From Chitinophaga caeni (GTDB lineage Bacteria > Bacteroidota > Bacteroidia > Chitinophagales > Chitinophagaceae), in NCBI RefSeq assembly GCF_002557795.1, contig NZ_CP023777.1, positions 1,380,001 through 1,444,000 on the forward strand: a stretch of DNA of 64,000 nucleotides, given 5' to 3'. The notes below the pieces were generated by a model. It had not been told where the DNA came from. It was given only the letters and a program-made list of their open reading frames with translations, and made no database searches. Position numbers and translations under genes: made by a program. This document shows, piece after piece, positions 27,357 to 36,810 of the stretch. How positions within the stretch are numbered: position 1 is the stretch's first letter; every line of letters starts with the position of its first letter.

Positions 27357-28124
27357 ATGAGAATCATCACCTATAATGTGAATGGCCTGAGATCTGCAAT
27401 GAATAAGGGCTTTGTTGATTGGTTAGCAACCAATCCGGCTGATATTATTTGCCTGCAAGAAGTGAAGGCTCACCGTGAAAATGTTGACTTTAAACAGTTC
27501 GAGGCCCTCGGGTATAACGACTATTGGTATCCTGCCCAGAAAAAGGGATACAGCGGGGTAGCCGTGTTAACCAAGATGACACCTAGTTTCGTTCAGTACG
27601 GGAATGGTTATATGCAAAGCGATGCGGAAGGCCGCGTCATCAGGCTGGATTTTGAAGATATCACCCTGGTAAATGCTTATTTCCCTTCCGGCACCTCGGG
27701 GGATGAGCGGCAAACTTATAAATACCAATGGTTAGAGGAATTTTACGGCTACCTGGACGAGTTGAAAACGGCCCGGCCCAAATTGGTTGTATGCGGAGAC
27801 TATAATATCGCCCATAAAGCAATCGATATTCATAACCCGGTATCAAATAAAAACTCATCAGGCTTCCTGCCGGAAGAAAGGGCTTGGATGGATAAATTTT
27901 TCCAAAATGGCTTCGTTGATAGCTTCCGCGTATTCAACCCGCAGCCAGATGAATACAGCTGGTGGAGTTTTAGGGCCAATGCCAGGGCAAATAATAAGGG
28001 ATGGCGCATTGATTATATCAACGTTACAAATCCCCTGGAAAGCCAATTGGTAGGCGCTTCCATCATGCAAGATGTAAAGCACTCCGACCATTGTCCCGTA
28101 TATTTACAATTGAAAACATCCTAA
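27357..28124 (+). CDS. xth: Exodeoxyribonuclease III-type nuclease
   Basis: A 255-residue EEP-family DNA repair nuclease. Motifs: NVNGLRSA, DIICLQEVK (metal Glu), YSGVAVLTK, the GDYNIAHKAIDIHNP block and the C-terminal RIDYI and KHSDHCPVY (catalytic His). It removes nucleotides 3' to 5' and cleaves at abasic sites. The reading frame is open 16 codons further upstream, but the ATG at 27357 matches the family N-terminus (MRIITYNVNG). Confidence 0.95.
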   Translation: MRIITYNVNGLRSAMNKGFVDWLATNPADIICLQEVKAHRENVDFKQFEALGYNDYWYPAQKKGYSGVAVLTKMTPSFVQYGNGYMQSDAEGRVIRLDFEDITLVNAYFPSGTSGDERQTYKYQWLEEFYGYLDELKTARPKLVVCGDYNIAHKAIDIHNPVSNKNSSGFLPEERAWMDKFFQNGFVDSFRVFNPQPDEYSWWSFRANARANNKGWRIDYINVTNPLESQLVGASIMQDVKHSDHCPVYLQLKTS

Positions 28125-28189
28125 TTATTATTATGTCAATTAATAAGGATGAAAATGTTAGGAACGCTAAAAGGCTCCAGTAGCACTGT

Positions 28190-28492
28190 ATGATTATTTA
28201 TAACGTTACGATAAAGGTATCCCCGGAAATAAACTTGGACTGGCTTATCTGGATGAAAGAAATTCATATCCCCGGTATACTCGATACAGGTTTATTCCAC
28301 GATTATAGGATGTCCAGGTTGTTAGAGCAAGATGACACCGATGGGCCAACGTACACGGTCCAGTATTACACGGATAGTTACGAGAACTACCAAACTTACC
28401 TCCAGGAGTATGCAGCCAAGTTCAGGGAGCTCTCTTTCGATATGTGGGGCGACAATTTCGTGGCCTTCAGGACGGTTATGCAGGTCGTTTAA
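28190..28492 (+). CDS. DUF4286-family protein
   Basis: A 100-residue soluble protein with the features of DUF4286: MIIYNVTIKV start, HIPGILDTGLF, YTVQYYTDSYENYQTYLQEYA, and a basic/aromatic end. The fold resembles dimeric alpha-beta barrel proteins. Function unknown. It follows the nuclease gene by 65 bases and may be in the same transcript. Confidence 0.88.
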   Translation: MIIYNVTIKVSPEINLDWLIWMKEIHIPGILDTGLFHDYRMSRLLEQDDTDGPTYTVQYYTDSYENYQTYLQEYAAKFRELSFDMWGDNFVAFRTVMQVV

Positions 28493-28797
28493 CCCGGAAT
28501 TTATCCACACGAAATTCACTATTTTCAAGGGCTTTGTAATTTGGTACAATAGTTGAAGCTGTAGCGACGTTTACAAGAATATAAGCTAAAACGCACTGTA
28601 GTACAGCGTTTTAGTAAATGTTCCACGGATTACGTTCCACGGGGCGGGTGGGGGCAATCGCCTGTAACCGTTACCTGTAGGGTTTTTCAGCCGATAAAAA
28701 TGTAATTAAAAAAGGTTGTAAAAATTTGGTAATCTGGTAAAACGTACTATATTTGCTCACATCAAACATTTTCTCACTAGTTAAATCTTAACTAACT
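28493..28797. other. Spacer upstream of HU
   Basis: About 300 bases. It contains a near-perfect inverted repeat at 28586-28614 (CTAAAACGC / GCGTTTTAG, with a 2-base bulge) and a GTTCCACGG direct repeat at 28619-28642. The HU promoter lies at its right end. No gene seen. Confidence 0.5.
28725..28755 (+). promoter_or_regulatory. Promoter of the HU gene
   Basis: TTTG at 28725-28728 and TATATTTG at 28748-28755, 19 bases apart: an exact Bacteroidota-type promoter about 43 bases before the HU ATG. Confidence 0.75.
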
Positions 28798-29067
28798 ATG
28801 AACAAAGCCGAATTGATCGACAGAATTGCCAAAGACGCTGAAATCACTAAAACCCAAGCTAACGATGCTTTGGATTCTTTCACTAAAGCAGTTGCAGACA
28901 CTTTGAAAAAAGGTGGTAAAGTAACTTTAGTAGGTTTCGGTACTTTCTCTGTTTCTAAACGTGCAGCTCGTAACGGTAGAAACCCCCAAACTGGCCAGAT
29001 CATTAAGATCAAAGCTAAGAAAGTGGCTAAATTCAAAGCTGGTAAAGCTTTGTCTGACAAGCTTTAA
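28798..29067 (+). CDS. HU-family DNA-binding protein
   Basis: An 89-residue histone-like protein: MNKAELIDRIAKDAEITKTQANDAL dimerisation helices, GFGTFSVSKRAARNGRNPQTG DNA-binding arm, and a basic C-terminus (KFKAGKALSDKL). It binds DNA non-specifically as a dimer and compacts the nucleoid. Usual length is 90 residues. Confidence 0.97.
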   Translation: MNKAELIDRIAKDAEITKTQANDALDSFTKAVADTLKKGGKVTLVGFGTFSVSKRAARNGRNPQTGQIIKIKAKKVAKFKAGKALSDKL

Positions 29068-29208
29068 TCAGTTGGAACCCAACTTATTTAAGCAAGGAAC
29101 AGTTTTGTTTCTTGCTTTTTTTATTTTTGTATTCCGCTGTCTGACGCTCTAAAGTAGAACATTAATGATGGACAGCATATTTTATCATTATTCTAAAATT
29201 CTTATATC

Positions 29209-29322
29209 ATGGGAAAAGGTGATGTAAAAACAAAGAGAGGTAAAATCGCTAAAGGCTCTTTCGGAAAGAAAAGACCTGCCAAACTTAAGAAAGCTACCAA
29301 GGCTGCTAAGGCTAAAGCTTAA
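29209..29322 (+). CDS. 30S ribosomal protein THX
   Basis: A 37-residue very basic protein beginning MGKGDVKTKRGKIAKGSFGK and ending in a Lys/Ala tail. This start is diagnostic of the Thx/S31-type small-subunit protein that sits in the 30S head. It lies between the HU gene and a strong hairpin, about 140 bases after HU, and is too short to be found by usual length cut-offs. Confidence 0.88.
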   Translation: MGKGDVKTKRGKIAKGSFGKKRPAKLKKATKAAKAKA

Positions 29323-29325
29323 CGT

Positions 29326-29372
29326 AAAAAGCCGGGTACCGTATAATCATCTTTCCGGTCCCGGCTTTTTCT
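29326..29372. terminator. Bidirectional terminator
   Basis: AAAAAGCCGGG and CCCGGCTTTTT form an 11-bp stem around a loop of about 22 bases. A and T runs sit on the correct sides for both the rightward THX gene and the leftward pdxH. Confidence 0.85.
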
Positions 29373-29404
29373 CATGCATATTTCTTCTTGATCTTACCTA
29401 TTTC

Positions 29405-30052
29405 TCAGGGCGCCAGGCGGACTGGTTGCCATTTTCCTCCCGCGTCTTTAGTATATTGAATCCTGTCATGTAACCTACTGCTCCTTCCTTGCCAAAATTC
29501 TACCAATTCGGGTACAACAATATATCCACCCCAATGTTCCGGTCGCTGCGGCGCATGGTCTTTATATTCAGCTTCTAATTTGCTTACGGCAGCTTCTAAA
29601 TATTCACGGTTGGGGATTACTTGGCTCTGCGGCGAGGCAATCGCCCCGATACGGCTACCGAGCGGGCGGCTATTATAGTAAATATCGCTATCCTGCGGGC
29701 TGACTTTTCGAACACTACCTTCTACACGTACTTGGCGCTCCAACTCTCGCCAAAAGAATAGCAAGGCCACATGCGGATTTTCAGCCATGTTTTGTCCTTT
29801 CTTACTGCTATAATTCGTGAAGAAAATGAACCCATCCCGGTCATAGCTTTTTAATAATACGATACGGCTAGTCGGGAAGCCATCTTTCGACACTGTCGAT
29901 AAGGTCATGGCATTGGCTTCATCAACGCCTGCATTCAAGGCTTCTTGCCACCAGGTATCGAATTGTACAAAGGGGTCTTGTGCTATATCTTGCTCATCTA
30001 GCGAGGCCTTGCGGTAATCTTTTCGTAAATCCGCTACTTTAGGATTGATCAT
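29405..30052 (-). CDS. pdxH: Pyridoxamine 5'-phosphate oxidase
   Basis: A 215-residue FMN-dependent enzyme that makes pyridoxal 5'-phosphate from pyridoxine or pyridoxamine phosphate. Visible signatures: MTLSTVSKDGFPTSRIVLLK, FFTNYSSKKGQ, the VEGSVRKVSP region, SRPLGSRIGAIASPQS and the C-terminal QGRSSRLHDRIQY followed by RLAP, which closes the FMN and substrate site. Length matches the family (about 210-220). Confidence 0.96.
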   Translation of the reverse strand: MINPKVADLRKDYRKASLDEQDIAQDPFVQFDTWWQEALNAGVDEANAMTLSTVSKDGFPTSRIVLLKSYDRDGFIFFTNYSSKKGQNMAENPHVALLFFWRELERQVRVEGSVRKVSPQDSDIYYNSRPLGSRIGAIASPQSQVIPNREYLEAAVSKLEAEYKDHAPQRPEHWGGYIVVPELVEFWQGRSSRLHDRIQYTKDAGGKWQPVRLAP

Positions 30053-30075
30053 GGCATTCGAGTTTTTACATATCT

Positions 30076-30105
30076 ACAAAGGTATCTTAATTTTATATTG
30101 TGCAA
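30076..30105 (-). promoter_or_regulatory. Promoter of pdxH
   Basis: On the minus strand TTG (30105-30103) and TACCTTTG (30083-30076) are 19 bases apart, an exact match to the Bacteroidota pattern. Confidence 0.7.
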
Positions 30106-30154
30106 GTGATTGCCAATGTTTAGGTATATTTGTAGCGTACCTAATAGCTGTTCT

Positions 30155-31306
30155 ATGCAAAAACAATGTTTGCTGCTCCTAGCCGCTACAATTGGGCTAT
30201 TTTCATGTGGGCAAAACTCCAATAAGAAAAACGGGGATTCGAGTAATGTAGCTACGGAATCTATTGCATTGGCCACAGATCCATATTTCTCTAAGCATTT
30301 GAAAGGTACAGTTGCAGACGCAGCGGTTACCATGGAGTTATTGAAATCGGGCAGCAAGGAATATGCTGGCTGGTATAGTTATGATAAAATCAACCAACCC
30401 ATAAAGATTTGGGGTAGCGTTGACTCTACCGGTAACCTGGTATTGCATGAAGATGATGCCGGGGAAGTCCCGCAATATTTCGAAGGTAAAGTTGACGACC
30501 AAGGTACTTTTGAAGGCACTTGGCACGGCGATAATAAATCTTTTCCATTTCATTTAACGGTAACTAAAGAAGATTCGACTATCTCTTTCGCTGTCACCGT
30601 AGCAGCGGACTCCGTACTCTTGGTACCGAGTTGGAAAGAAAAATCTCCGATTGGTCGCGTTTCTGCAACAGTTTTATGGCCGGCTGCCGGTGCAGATGCC
30701 GCTACGCTGAATTTCTTGAGAGATTCAATTACTTCCCTGGATTGTAAGCAAGTTTATACTGATCCGGCTCAATATGCCCAGCAATATGTTGATTCCTTCA
30801 AGGCCAGCTACGTGATGATGAATGATACTACGGGTTTAAGCAGTATGATATCCGAAGGCATGGGGATGTCTTATAATTGGGATCAGCAAACCAAGATGCT
30901 CGTTGCTTGGAATAGTTACCCTTACCTAGCCTTGGAAAGATTTATCTATGCCTTTACAGGGGGCGCCCATGGGAACCATAGTTCAAGGTATCAAATGTTC
31001 GATCTCGCCAAGAAAAAGGAATTGGAAGTTACCGATGTGTTTAAACCGGGATTTGAAGCCACATTGGGCAACGCATTGGCAAAAGCGGTAAGAACGAAAT
31101 ATAAGTTGAAAGATAATGAACCCCTACAATCAGTCTTATTTGAAAATAAGATCGAGCCGAATGATAATTTTTTCTTTACCAATAGGGGCGTCCTATTTAG
31201 CTATGCGCCTTACGAGATTGCAGCGTATGCCAATGGACAAATAACACTTTTCGTTCCTTTTAGTGAAATAAAAGACGTTGTAAACGCTGAATATTTACCT
31301 AAATAG
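30155..31306 (+). CDS. DUF3298/RsiV-like lipoprotein
   Basis: About 383 residues from the ATG at 30155. The signal peptide ends in LFSCGQ, a lipobox. The N-terminal domain is beta-rich with an SKEYAGWYSYDKI segment. The C-terminal half shows GGAHGNHSSRYQMFDLAKKKELEVTDVFKPG and FFFTNRGVLFSYAPYEIAAYANG, the pattern of DUF3298 as in RsiV and other peptidoglycan-associated or lysozyme-responsive proteins. Probably a periplasm-facing lipoprotein; specific role unknown. The chosen ATG opens a clean signal peptide; an earlier in-frame start would add about 15 residues. A TATATTTG -7 box lies at 30125-30132. Confidence 0.87.
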   Translation: MQKQCLLLLAATIGLFSCGQNSNKKNGDSSNVATESIALATDPYFSKHLKGTVADAAVTMELLKSGSKEYAGWYSYDKINQPIKIWGSVDSTGNLVLHEDDAGEVPQYFEGKVDDQGTFEGTWHGDNKSFPFHLTVTKEDSTISFAVTVAADSVLLVPSWKEKSPIGRVSATVLWPAAGADAATLNFLRDSITSLDCKQVYTDPAQYAQQYVDSFKASYVMMNDTTGLSSMISEGMGMSYNWDQQTKMLVAWNSYPYLALERFIYAFTGGAHGNHSSRYQMFDLAKKKELEVTDVFKPGFEATLGNALAKAVRTKYKLKDNEPLQSVLFENKIEPNDNFFFTNRGVLFSYAPYEIAAYANGQITLFVPFSEIKDVVNAEYLPK

Positions 31307-31329
31307 AAAAACACTCCACACGATATAAA

Positions 31330-31366
31330 TAACGGCCATATCGAGCAGATATGGCCGTTATAATTT
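31330..31366. terminator. Terminator between convergent genes
   Basis: 13-bp perfect stem TAACGGCCATATC / GATATGGCCGTTA with a 5-base loop, between the rightward lipoprotein gene and leftward pyrH. Confidence 0.85.
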
Positions 31367-31384
31367 CATTTATATTCAATAGTC

Positions 31385-32098
31385 CTATGCTTGTACCAAG
31401 GTACCTACATTTCTACCCATGATAACATGTAGTAAATTACCGGGGCGATTCATGTCAAATACAATGATGGGGAGTTTATTTTCCTGGCAAAGCGTGAAAG
31501 CGGTCATGTCCATCACGTTTAAGGATTTTTGGTAAACTTCCGAGAAAGAGATGGTTTCGTATTTCACGGCGGAGCTATCTTTTTCCGGGTCGGCGGTATA
31601 GATGCCATCTACGCGGGTGCCTTTCAGGATTACATCGGCTTGTATTTCGATGGCCCTAAGGGAAGCAGCCGTATCCGTAGTAAAATAAGGATTACCGGTT
31701 CCGGCGCCGAAAATCACTACCCGTCCTTTTTCAAGGTGCCTGATGGCCCTGCGGCGGATATAAGGCTCCGCGATCTGTTCCATTTTGATGGCAGACTGTA
31801 AGCGGGTATAAAGACCGATTTTTTCCAATCCACTTTGCATGGCCATACCGTTAATCACGGTGGCGAGCATGCCCATATAGTCTCCTTGTGCCCTTTCAAT
31901 ACCGGTTTCTGCCTCGTTCATTCCACGGTAAATGTTGCCACCGCCTATTACGACAGCTACTTGTACGCCCAGGTCAGTTACGGACTTGATATCTTGAGCA
32001 TATTGCTGGATAACTTTCGGATCAATTCCGTAATTACTTTCTCCCATTAAAGATTCACCACTCAATTTTAGCAGGATACGTTTGTACTTTGGCAACAT
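31385..32098 (-). CDS. pyrH: UMP kinase
   Basis: A 237-residue amino-acid-kinase-fold enzyme that phosphorylates UMP to UDP. Signatures: [14 protein letters not shown], the nucleotide-loop [44 protein letters not shown] and [13 protein letters not shown]. It follows tsf in the usual rpsB-tsf-pyrH order. Confidence 0.97.
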   Translation of the reverse strand: MLPKYKRILLKLSGESLMGESNYGIDPKVIQQYAQDIKSVTDLGVQVAVVIGGGNIYRGMNEAETGIERAQGDYMGMLATVINGMAMQSGLEKIGLYTRLQSAIKMEQIAEPYIRRRAIRHLEKGRVVIFGAGTGNPYFTTDTAASLRAIEIQADVILKGTRVDGIYTADPEKDSSAVKYETISFSEVYQKSLNVMDMTAFTLCQENKLPIIVFDMNRPGNLLHVIMGRNVGTLVQA

Positions 32099-32210
32099 GA
32101 TGCTTTGATTATAGTAAGATTATTTTCTCGAATTCTTTTCTAATATACAAATATGGGGTCAATTTTCCAGTTCTCCATCAGTAGATGGGGATAAAAGAGT
32201 CATAAGTGCA

Positions 32211-32246
32211 AAAAAAAGGAGAGAATGTTAATTTCTCTCCTTTTTT
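32211..32246 (-). terminator. Terminator after tsf
   Basis: AAAGGAGAGA / TCTCTCCTTT stem with a loop of about 9 bases, flanked by A and T runs so that it works in either direction. It separates the tsf end from pyrH. Confidence 0.88.
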
Positions 32247-32260
32247 ATTTTGAGGATTTA

Positions 32261-33085
32261 TTATCCTAATGCAACACGTTTGAAAGTGGTTACTTTAAGG
32301 TCCGCACCAACAGACTTCAAGTAATCGGCAACGGATTTGTTGCCATCTTTCACGAAAGCTTGTGCAAGCAAGGTGTTTTCTTTCAAAAATTTGTTCACCT
32401 TACCGGCAGCAATTTTCTCAGCCATTTCAGCAGGTTTACCTTCAGCTTTCACTTGTTCAACCGCGATTTCTTTTTCGCGGGCGATCGTTTCAGCAGGAAC
32501 GCTGTCGGCATCGATAGCCAATGGGTTCATAGCGGCGATTTGCATCGCTACATCTTTACCCACTTCTTCGTTTACAGCATTGTTGAAGCCAACCAACACA
32601 CCCATGCGGTAGTTACCGTGAATATAGGCAGTAACGGCAGCAGCTTCAACTCTTTCGAATTTGCTAAGGTTTACTTTTTCCCCGATTTTAGCCACTTGTT
32701 CGTTTACTTTATCAGCAACGGTAGCGCCATCGAAAGCGGTAGCATTTAATTCATCCAAAGTCTTAACACCTGAAGTCAAAGCCAGATCAGTCAAAGTTTG
32801 AGCGAAGTTCACGAAATCTTCGTTTTTAGCTACGAAGTCGGTTTCACAGCTCAAGCAAAGGATCACACCAGCAGAGGCGTCACCATTAACTTTAGCAATT
32901 ACCACACCTTCTTTAGTTTCACGATCAGAACGTAAAGCAGCAACTTTTTGACCTTTTTTGCGCAGGTAGTCGATCGCTTTTTCGATATCACCATCACTTT
33001 CCACTAAAGCTTTTCTACAATCCATCATTCCAGCTCCTGTTTGCTGACGCAATTTGTTTACGTCGGCCGCTGTAATTTGTGCCAT
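32261..33085 (-). CDS. tsf: Elongation factor Ts
   Basis: A 274-residue nucleotide exchange factor for EF-Tu. It begins MAQITAADVNKLRQQTGAGMMDCRKAL with the conserved TGAGMMDCKKAL-type EF-Tu contact motif, followed by KVAALRSDRETKEGVV and the AVNEEVGKDVAMQIAAMNP core. It follows rpsB by about 150 bases in the ribosomal cluster. Confidence 0.97.
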   Translation of the reverse strand: MAQITAADVNKLRQQTGAGMMDCRKALVESDGDIEKAIDYLRKKGQKVAALRSDRETKEGVVIAKVNGDASAGVILCLSCETDFVAKNEDFVNFAQTLTDLALTSGVKTLDELNATAFDGATVADKVNEQVAKIGEKVNLSKFERVEAAAVTAYIHGNYRMGVLVGFNNAVNEEVGKDVAMQIAAMNPLAIDADSVPAETIAREKEIAVEQVKAEGKPAEMAEKIAAGKVNKFLKENTLLAQAFVKDGNKSVADYLKSVGADLKVTTFKRVALG

Positions 33086-33237
33086 GGTATATAATGAGTT
33101 TAAATGATTAAAAATGGAAATGGGCTAAGCCCGAAACTGTAAAGTTAACAGTTCAACGCTGCTGAAAACCCGGATAACCGGCGGCAACGGAGTACTGTTA
33201 ACTATACATATTATAAAGGATGTATGTTCGTTAAGGA

Positions 33238-34179
33238 TTAACGGCCACCACCTGGGCGTTTGTTAGCACCGGCGTTAGATGGGCGACGAGCACCGCCTTG
33301 TCCACCACCGCGTTGACCGCCACGGCCAGCACCTTGACCACCACGTTGGTTACCACCTTGACCGCGACCAGGGCCGCCAGTGCGAGGTTTTCTACCACCT
33401 TCAGATTCTTCACCACCTTCAACATCGAAGTTGCGCAGTTTAGCATCTGATTCTTCTTCTTCAACTACATCTTCGATTTTCTCGTTAGCTCTTTCAGACA
33501 AACCTTCAGCGATAGCAGCTGCGATGAAGTTAGTGATGATAGCGATAGACTTAGTAGCGTCATCGTTGGCAGGAACAGGGAAGTCGATCTTGGTAGGGTC
33601 GGAGTTAGTATCCACCATACCGAAAGTAGCGATACCCAAGCGTTTAGCTTCAGCTAAAGCGATGTGTTCGTGACTGATATCCACGATGAAAAGAGCAGCA
33701 GGAACGCGAGCTAATTGAGCGATACCGCCCAATACTTTCTCCATTTTCTCTTTATCGCGGGTTAAGGTAAGACGTTCTTTTTTAGTGATGTTATCGAAAG
33801 TTCCGTCAGTCAACATCTTCTCAATGCTTTGCATTTTCTTCACGCTCTTACGGATCGTTGCGAAGTTAGTCAACATACCACCTAACCACCTTTCGGTAAC
33901 GTAAGGCATGTTCACGCGTTTAGCGGCATCGGCAACGATTTCTTTCGCTTGTTTTTTAGTAGCTACGAACATGATTTTCTTACCGCTTTTAGCGATAGAT
34001 TTCAATGCAGCAGCTGCATCTTGTAAGCCTTCAACAGTTTTGTTGAGGTCTATGATGTGAATACCTTTCTTTTCTGCGAAAATATAAGGCAGCATTTTTG
34101 GATTCCACTTTTTCTTCAAGTGGCCAAAGTGTACACCGGCTTCCAGTAACTGCTGCTGTAATGAGGTATTATTTTCCAT
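33238..34179 (-). CDS. rpsB: 30S ribosomal protein S2 with RG-rich tail
   Basis: A 313-residue protein. The S2 core runs to about residue 240 ([35 protein letters not shown], then the [21 protein letters not shown] core). The remaining about 70 residues are an acidic patch (EEEESD) and then a Gly/Arg/Gln-rich tail with repeated RGG and GQGG elements ending in RPGGGR. Such long tails are not present in E. coli S2 and resemble RGG RNA-binding segments. The reading frame is open upstream, but [15 protein letters not shown] at 34179 is the family start. Confidence 0.96.
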   Translation of the reverse strand: MENNTSLQQQLLEAGVHFGHLKKKWNPKMLPYIFAEKKGIHIIDLNKTVEGLQDAAAALKSIAKSGKKIMFVATKKQAKEIVADAAKRVNMPYVTERWLGGMLTNFATIRKSVKKMQSIEKMLTDGTFDNITKKERLTLTRDKEKMEKVLGGIAQLARVPAALFIVDISHEHIALAEAKRLGIATFGMVDTNSDPTKIDFPVPANDDATKSIAIITNFIAAAIAEGLSERANEKIEDVVEEEESDAKLRNFDVEGGEESEGGRKPRTGGPGRGQGGNQRGGQGAGRGGQRGGGQGGARRPSNAGANKRPGGGR

Positions 34180-34262
34180 GTTATATTTCGAAATTAAAAT
34201 ATCAGTAATAATTAGGTGATAAAGACCGGGCAAAGGCCGCGGTCAAGATCCTCGCTAAAAGA

Positions 34263-34652
34263 TTAACGTTTAGAGAACTGGAAGCTCCTTCTTGCTTTTG
34301 CTTTACCTGGTTTCTTACGTTCAACGCCCCTAGGATCACGGGTCATGAAGCCGGCTGCTTTCAATACAGGACGGAATTCAGGGTTGATTTCGCATAAACC
34401 GCGGGCAATACCTAACTTAATAGCTTCAGCTTGACCTTTAATACCACCACCTTGAGCAGTTACTTTCACGTCGAATTTGTCTAAAGCATCGATTGCTTTC
34501 AACGGCGCTTCAACTTGGTTTTGTAAGTAAACCAGGGGAAAGTATGTTTTATAGTCCTTGTCGTTCACGGTAATGCTACCACTGCCTTTGCTCATGTAAA
34601 CACGTGCAACTGCTTCTTTACGACGACCGAGAGTATTTTTTTGTTTTTCCAT
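34263..34652 (-). CDS. rpsI: 30S ribosomal protein S9
   Basis: A 129-residue protein with the S9 fold: KNTLGRRKEAVARVYMSKG, GGGIKGQAEAIKLGIARGL, and the C-terminal RDPRGVERKKPGKAKARR ending in SKR, which reaches the P-site tRNA. It is paired with rplM, 13 bases downstream. Confidence 0.98.
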   Translation of the reverse strand: MEKQKNTLGRRKEAVARVYMSKGSGSITVNDKDYKTYFPLVYLQNQVEAPLKAIDALDKFDVKVTAQGGGIKGQAEAIKLGIARGLCEINPEFRPVLKAAGFMTRDPRGVERKKPGKAKARRSFQFSKR

Positions 34653-34665
34653 GTATTAGAAAAAA

Positions 34666-35109
34666 TTAGAAAGTTAATGACTGTGGTTTTTGTGCTGCAT
34701 GTGGATGTTCTGCACCTGCATATACAAATAATTTTTTGTACATCGCACGGCCTAAACGGTTTTTAGGCAACATACCTTTCACTGCTCTCTCTGTCAGTAC
34801 AATTGGACGACGACGTAAAAGATCTTTAGCGATCTCTACTTTACGACCACCTGGGTAACCGGAGTAGTTTTCGTATTCCTTATCGTTCATTTTGTTACCG
34901 GTCAAAACGATTTTGTCGGCATTAATAACGATTACGTAATCTCCACAGTCAGTATGAGGAGTATAATAAGGTTTGTTTTTACCTCTTAAGATAGCCGCAA
35001 TCCTTGCAGCCATTCTGCCTAACGTCATATTGGTCGCGTCTACAACGTACCAATCGCGCTTTACTGTAGCTTCGTTAGCAGATTTTGTTCTGAAACTTAA
35101 AGTATTCAT
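34666..35109 (-). CDS. rplM: 50S ribosomal protein L13
   Basis: A 147-residue protein with L13 signatures ([61 protein letters not shown]). First gene of the rplM-rpsI-rpsB-tsf cluster, read leftward from a promoter at 35151-35180. Confidence 0.98.
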   Translation of the reverse strand: MNTLSFRTKSANEATVKRDWYVVDATNMTLGRMAARIAAILRGKNKPYYTPHTDCGDYVIVINADKIVLTGNKMNDKEYENYSGYPGGRKVEIAKDLLRRRPIVLTERAVKGMLPKNRLGRAMYKKLFVYAGAEHPHAAQKPQSLTF

Positions 35110-35150
35110 CGCTTAATAGAATAAATTTTTTGTCCGCTTATTAGGGAACG

Positions 35151-35180
35151 CAAAGCTAATATGTATTGGTAATATAACAA
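35151..35180 (-). promoter_or_regulatory. Promoter of the rplM-rpsI-rpsB-tsf cluster
   Basis: On the minus strand TTG (35180-35178) and TAGCTTTG (35158-35151) are 19 bases apart: exact Bacteroidota pattern, about 42 bases before the L13 start. Confidence 0.75.
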
Positions 35181-35340
35181 TGAAATTTAGGGGCTTTTTT
35201 TCATGGGGCTTTTACAATGAATTGATTTTCAATAAAAATTTTGACAAAATGTTATTAACATAGTTGAAAATCCGGCTTTGGAAGAGCATATTCAACCCAA
35301 AATTAGCTTATTTCTGCCGATCGAGAATGGGACAAATGAA

Positions 35341-35370
35341 AAACAGCCACCCCGGAAAGAGTGGCTGTTT
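35341..35370 (-). terminator. Terminator after susD
   Basis: 10-bp stem AAACAGCCAC / GTGGCTGTTT with a 10-base loop, 28 bases after the susD-like gene. The T run on the minus side is short (TTTTCATTT). Confidence 0.75.
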
Positions 35371-35398
35371 GAAAAAATATATATAAATAATTATTCAA

Positions 35399-36781
35399 TT
35401 AATCATTGTAACCTTCGTTTTGGCTCAGGTTACCGTTGGCATCACGTTCCCTTTGCGGAACTGGCAATACCAGCATCGGGTCATTGTAAGGGTAATCACC
35501 TACATCCATCTTCAGGCGTTTTAAGGTCCAAAGGCGATCTCCTTCAAAAGCTAGCTCGCGTAAACGCTCTGCAACAACGTCGTCGGCAGTAACGTCATCC
35601 AGTAAACTGGCATGTGCTCGTCCCCTTACGGCGTTAATATCGTCTAAAGGATCAGCCCCTATGGTGGAATTGTTACGCAAATTAGCTTCGGCTCTCATCA
35701 AGAGTACATCGGCTAAGCGGATGATGGGGATGACGCGGTATAATTCTAAATATTTCTTTGTATAAAGCCCCTGAGTTAGTACGGCAATCCCGGCTCCCCA
35801 AATTATGAAATCTTTTCTGTCATCTCCATTTTCGTATATATTTAATAACGAAGTATCGATGCGGATGTCCCCTCGACCTTCTGGATGAGGTGCCAACAGG
35901 GTGTGTATACCATTGTTAGCAGTACCTGAATTGCTTTGGGATGATTGGAGAATACCGAATAAGTCTTCCGGGGTCGGATCAGAGTTGTTAAACTCGGATT
36001 CAAAGCTCTTGCTTAATACGAAGTTAGTGCTTGCGGCTTTGTTAGCTGCATTAGCAGCTTCGGCATATTTACCCTGGTTTAAATAAACTTTGGCTAAATA
36101 TGCGTAAGCAGCGTACCTATTGCCCCTGCCTTTAGCAATTGCGAAATCTTCTGTTTCTGCAGCAAAAGTTAGATCATCAATGATTTGATTATATACCTTC
36201 TCAACAGTAGTACGGCTTACTTTATCCCTAGTTTCTTGATAATCTTCGTAGGCATTTAGAATCAATGGAACAGCTTCATTTGAGGCTGCATTACCATCTG
36301 AATACGGTAAGCTGTAAAAATTCACAAGGTTAAAATATGCTAACGCACGGATAAAACGGGCCTCGGCTTCGTAAGCAGTTTTATTGTTATTATTTGCTAG
36401 GTCTATATATTTTAATACGGTGTTGGCGCTGTAGATAATAGAGTAACTATTTAACCACATACCTGCGGCTAGATCGTTGTCGGATATTTGTTTTTTATCT
36501 TCAATATCCCTGTAGGAAGGGTAATTTCCAACCCAGTATACTTGCCCGGCATTTGCCAAGAGATCTGCTACGATAAAGAATCGTTCACCGTAGCTATCAA
36601 AATTTTGGAATGAGTTATAGCACCCGCTTAAAATGGCAAAAATATCCTCATCATCTTGAATTTGATCCGGTGTGATCATATTAATAGGGAGGACTTCCAA
36701 TTTCTTATTACAAGCAGTATTAGTAAATACCATTGTAATTAAGAAAGCTCCCATTATATGTTTAGATTTAAATAATTTCAT
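35399..36781 (-). CDS. SusD/RagB-family nutrient-binding lipoprotein
   Basis: A 460-residue outer-membrane lipoprotein: signal peptide with lipobox-like NTAC at about residue 24. It shows the typical SusD TPR-like helices (a long run of ALAYFNLVNFYSLPYSDGNA and RYAAYAYLAKVYLNQGKYAEAANAANKA) and the C-terminal RLRELAFEGDRLWTLKRL motif. It caps the SusC barrel and holds an oligomeric nutrient. The ligand is not shown: no sugar-active enzyme is adjacent. It is co-transcribed with the susC-like gene 29 bases upstream. Confidence 0.95.
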   Translation of the reverse strand: MKLFKSKHIMGAFLITMVFTNTACNKKLEVLPINMITPDQIQDDEDIFAILSGCYNSFQNFDSYGERFFIVADLLANAGQVYWVGNYPSYRDIEDKKQISDNDLAAGMWLNSYSIIYSANTVLKYIDLANNNNKTAYEAEARFIRALAYFNLVNFYSLPYSDGNAASNEAVPLILNAYEDYQETRDKVSRTTVEKVYNQIIDDLTFAAETEDFAIAKGRGNRYAAYAYLAKVYLNQGKYAEAANAANKAASTNFVLSKSFESEFNNSDPTPEDLFGILQSSQSNSGTANNGIHTLLAPHPEGRGDIRIDTSLLNIYENGDDRKDFIIWGAGIAVLTQGLYTKKYLELYRVIPIIRLADVLLMRAEANLRNNSTIGADPLDDINAVRGRAHASLLDDVTADDVVAERLRELAFEGDRLWTLKRLKMDVGDYPYNDPMLVLPVPQRERDANGNLSQNEGYND

Positions 36782-36810
36782 AATGGATTAATTTAAAATA
36801 ACTTCTAGAC

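Noticed and set aside
35278..35592. 104-codon frame on the plus strand
   Set aside because: It mostly overlaps the susD gene on the opposite strand and has no supporting features.
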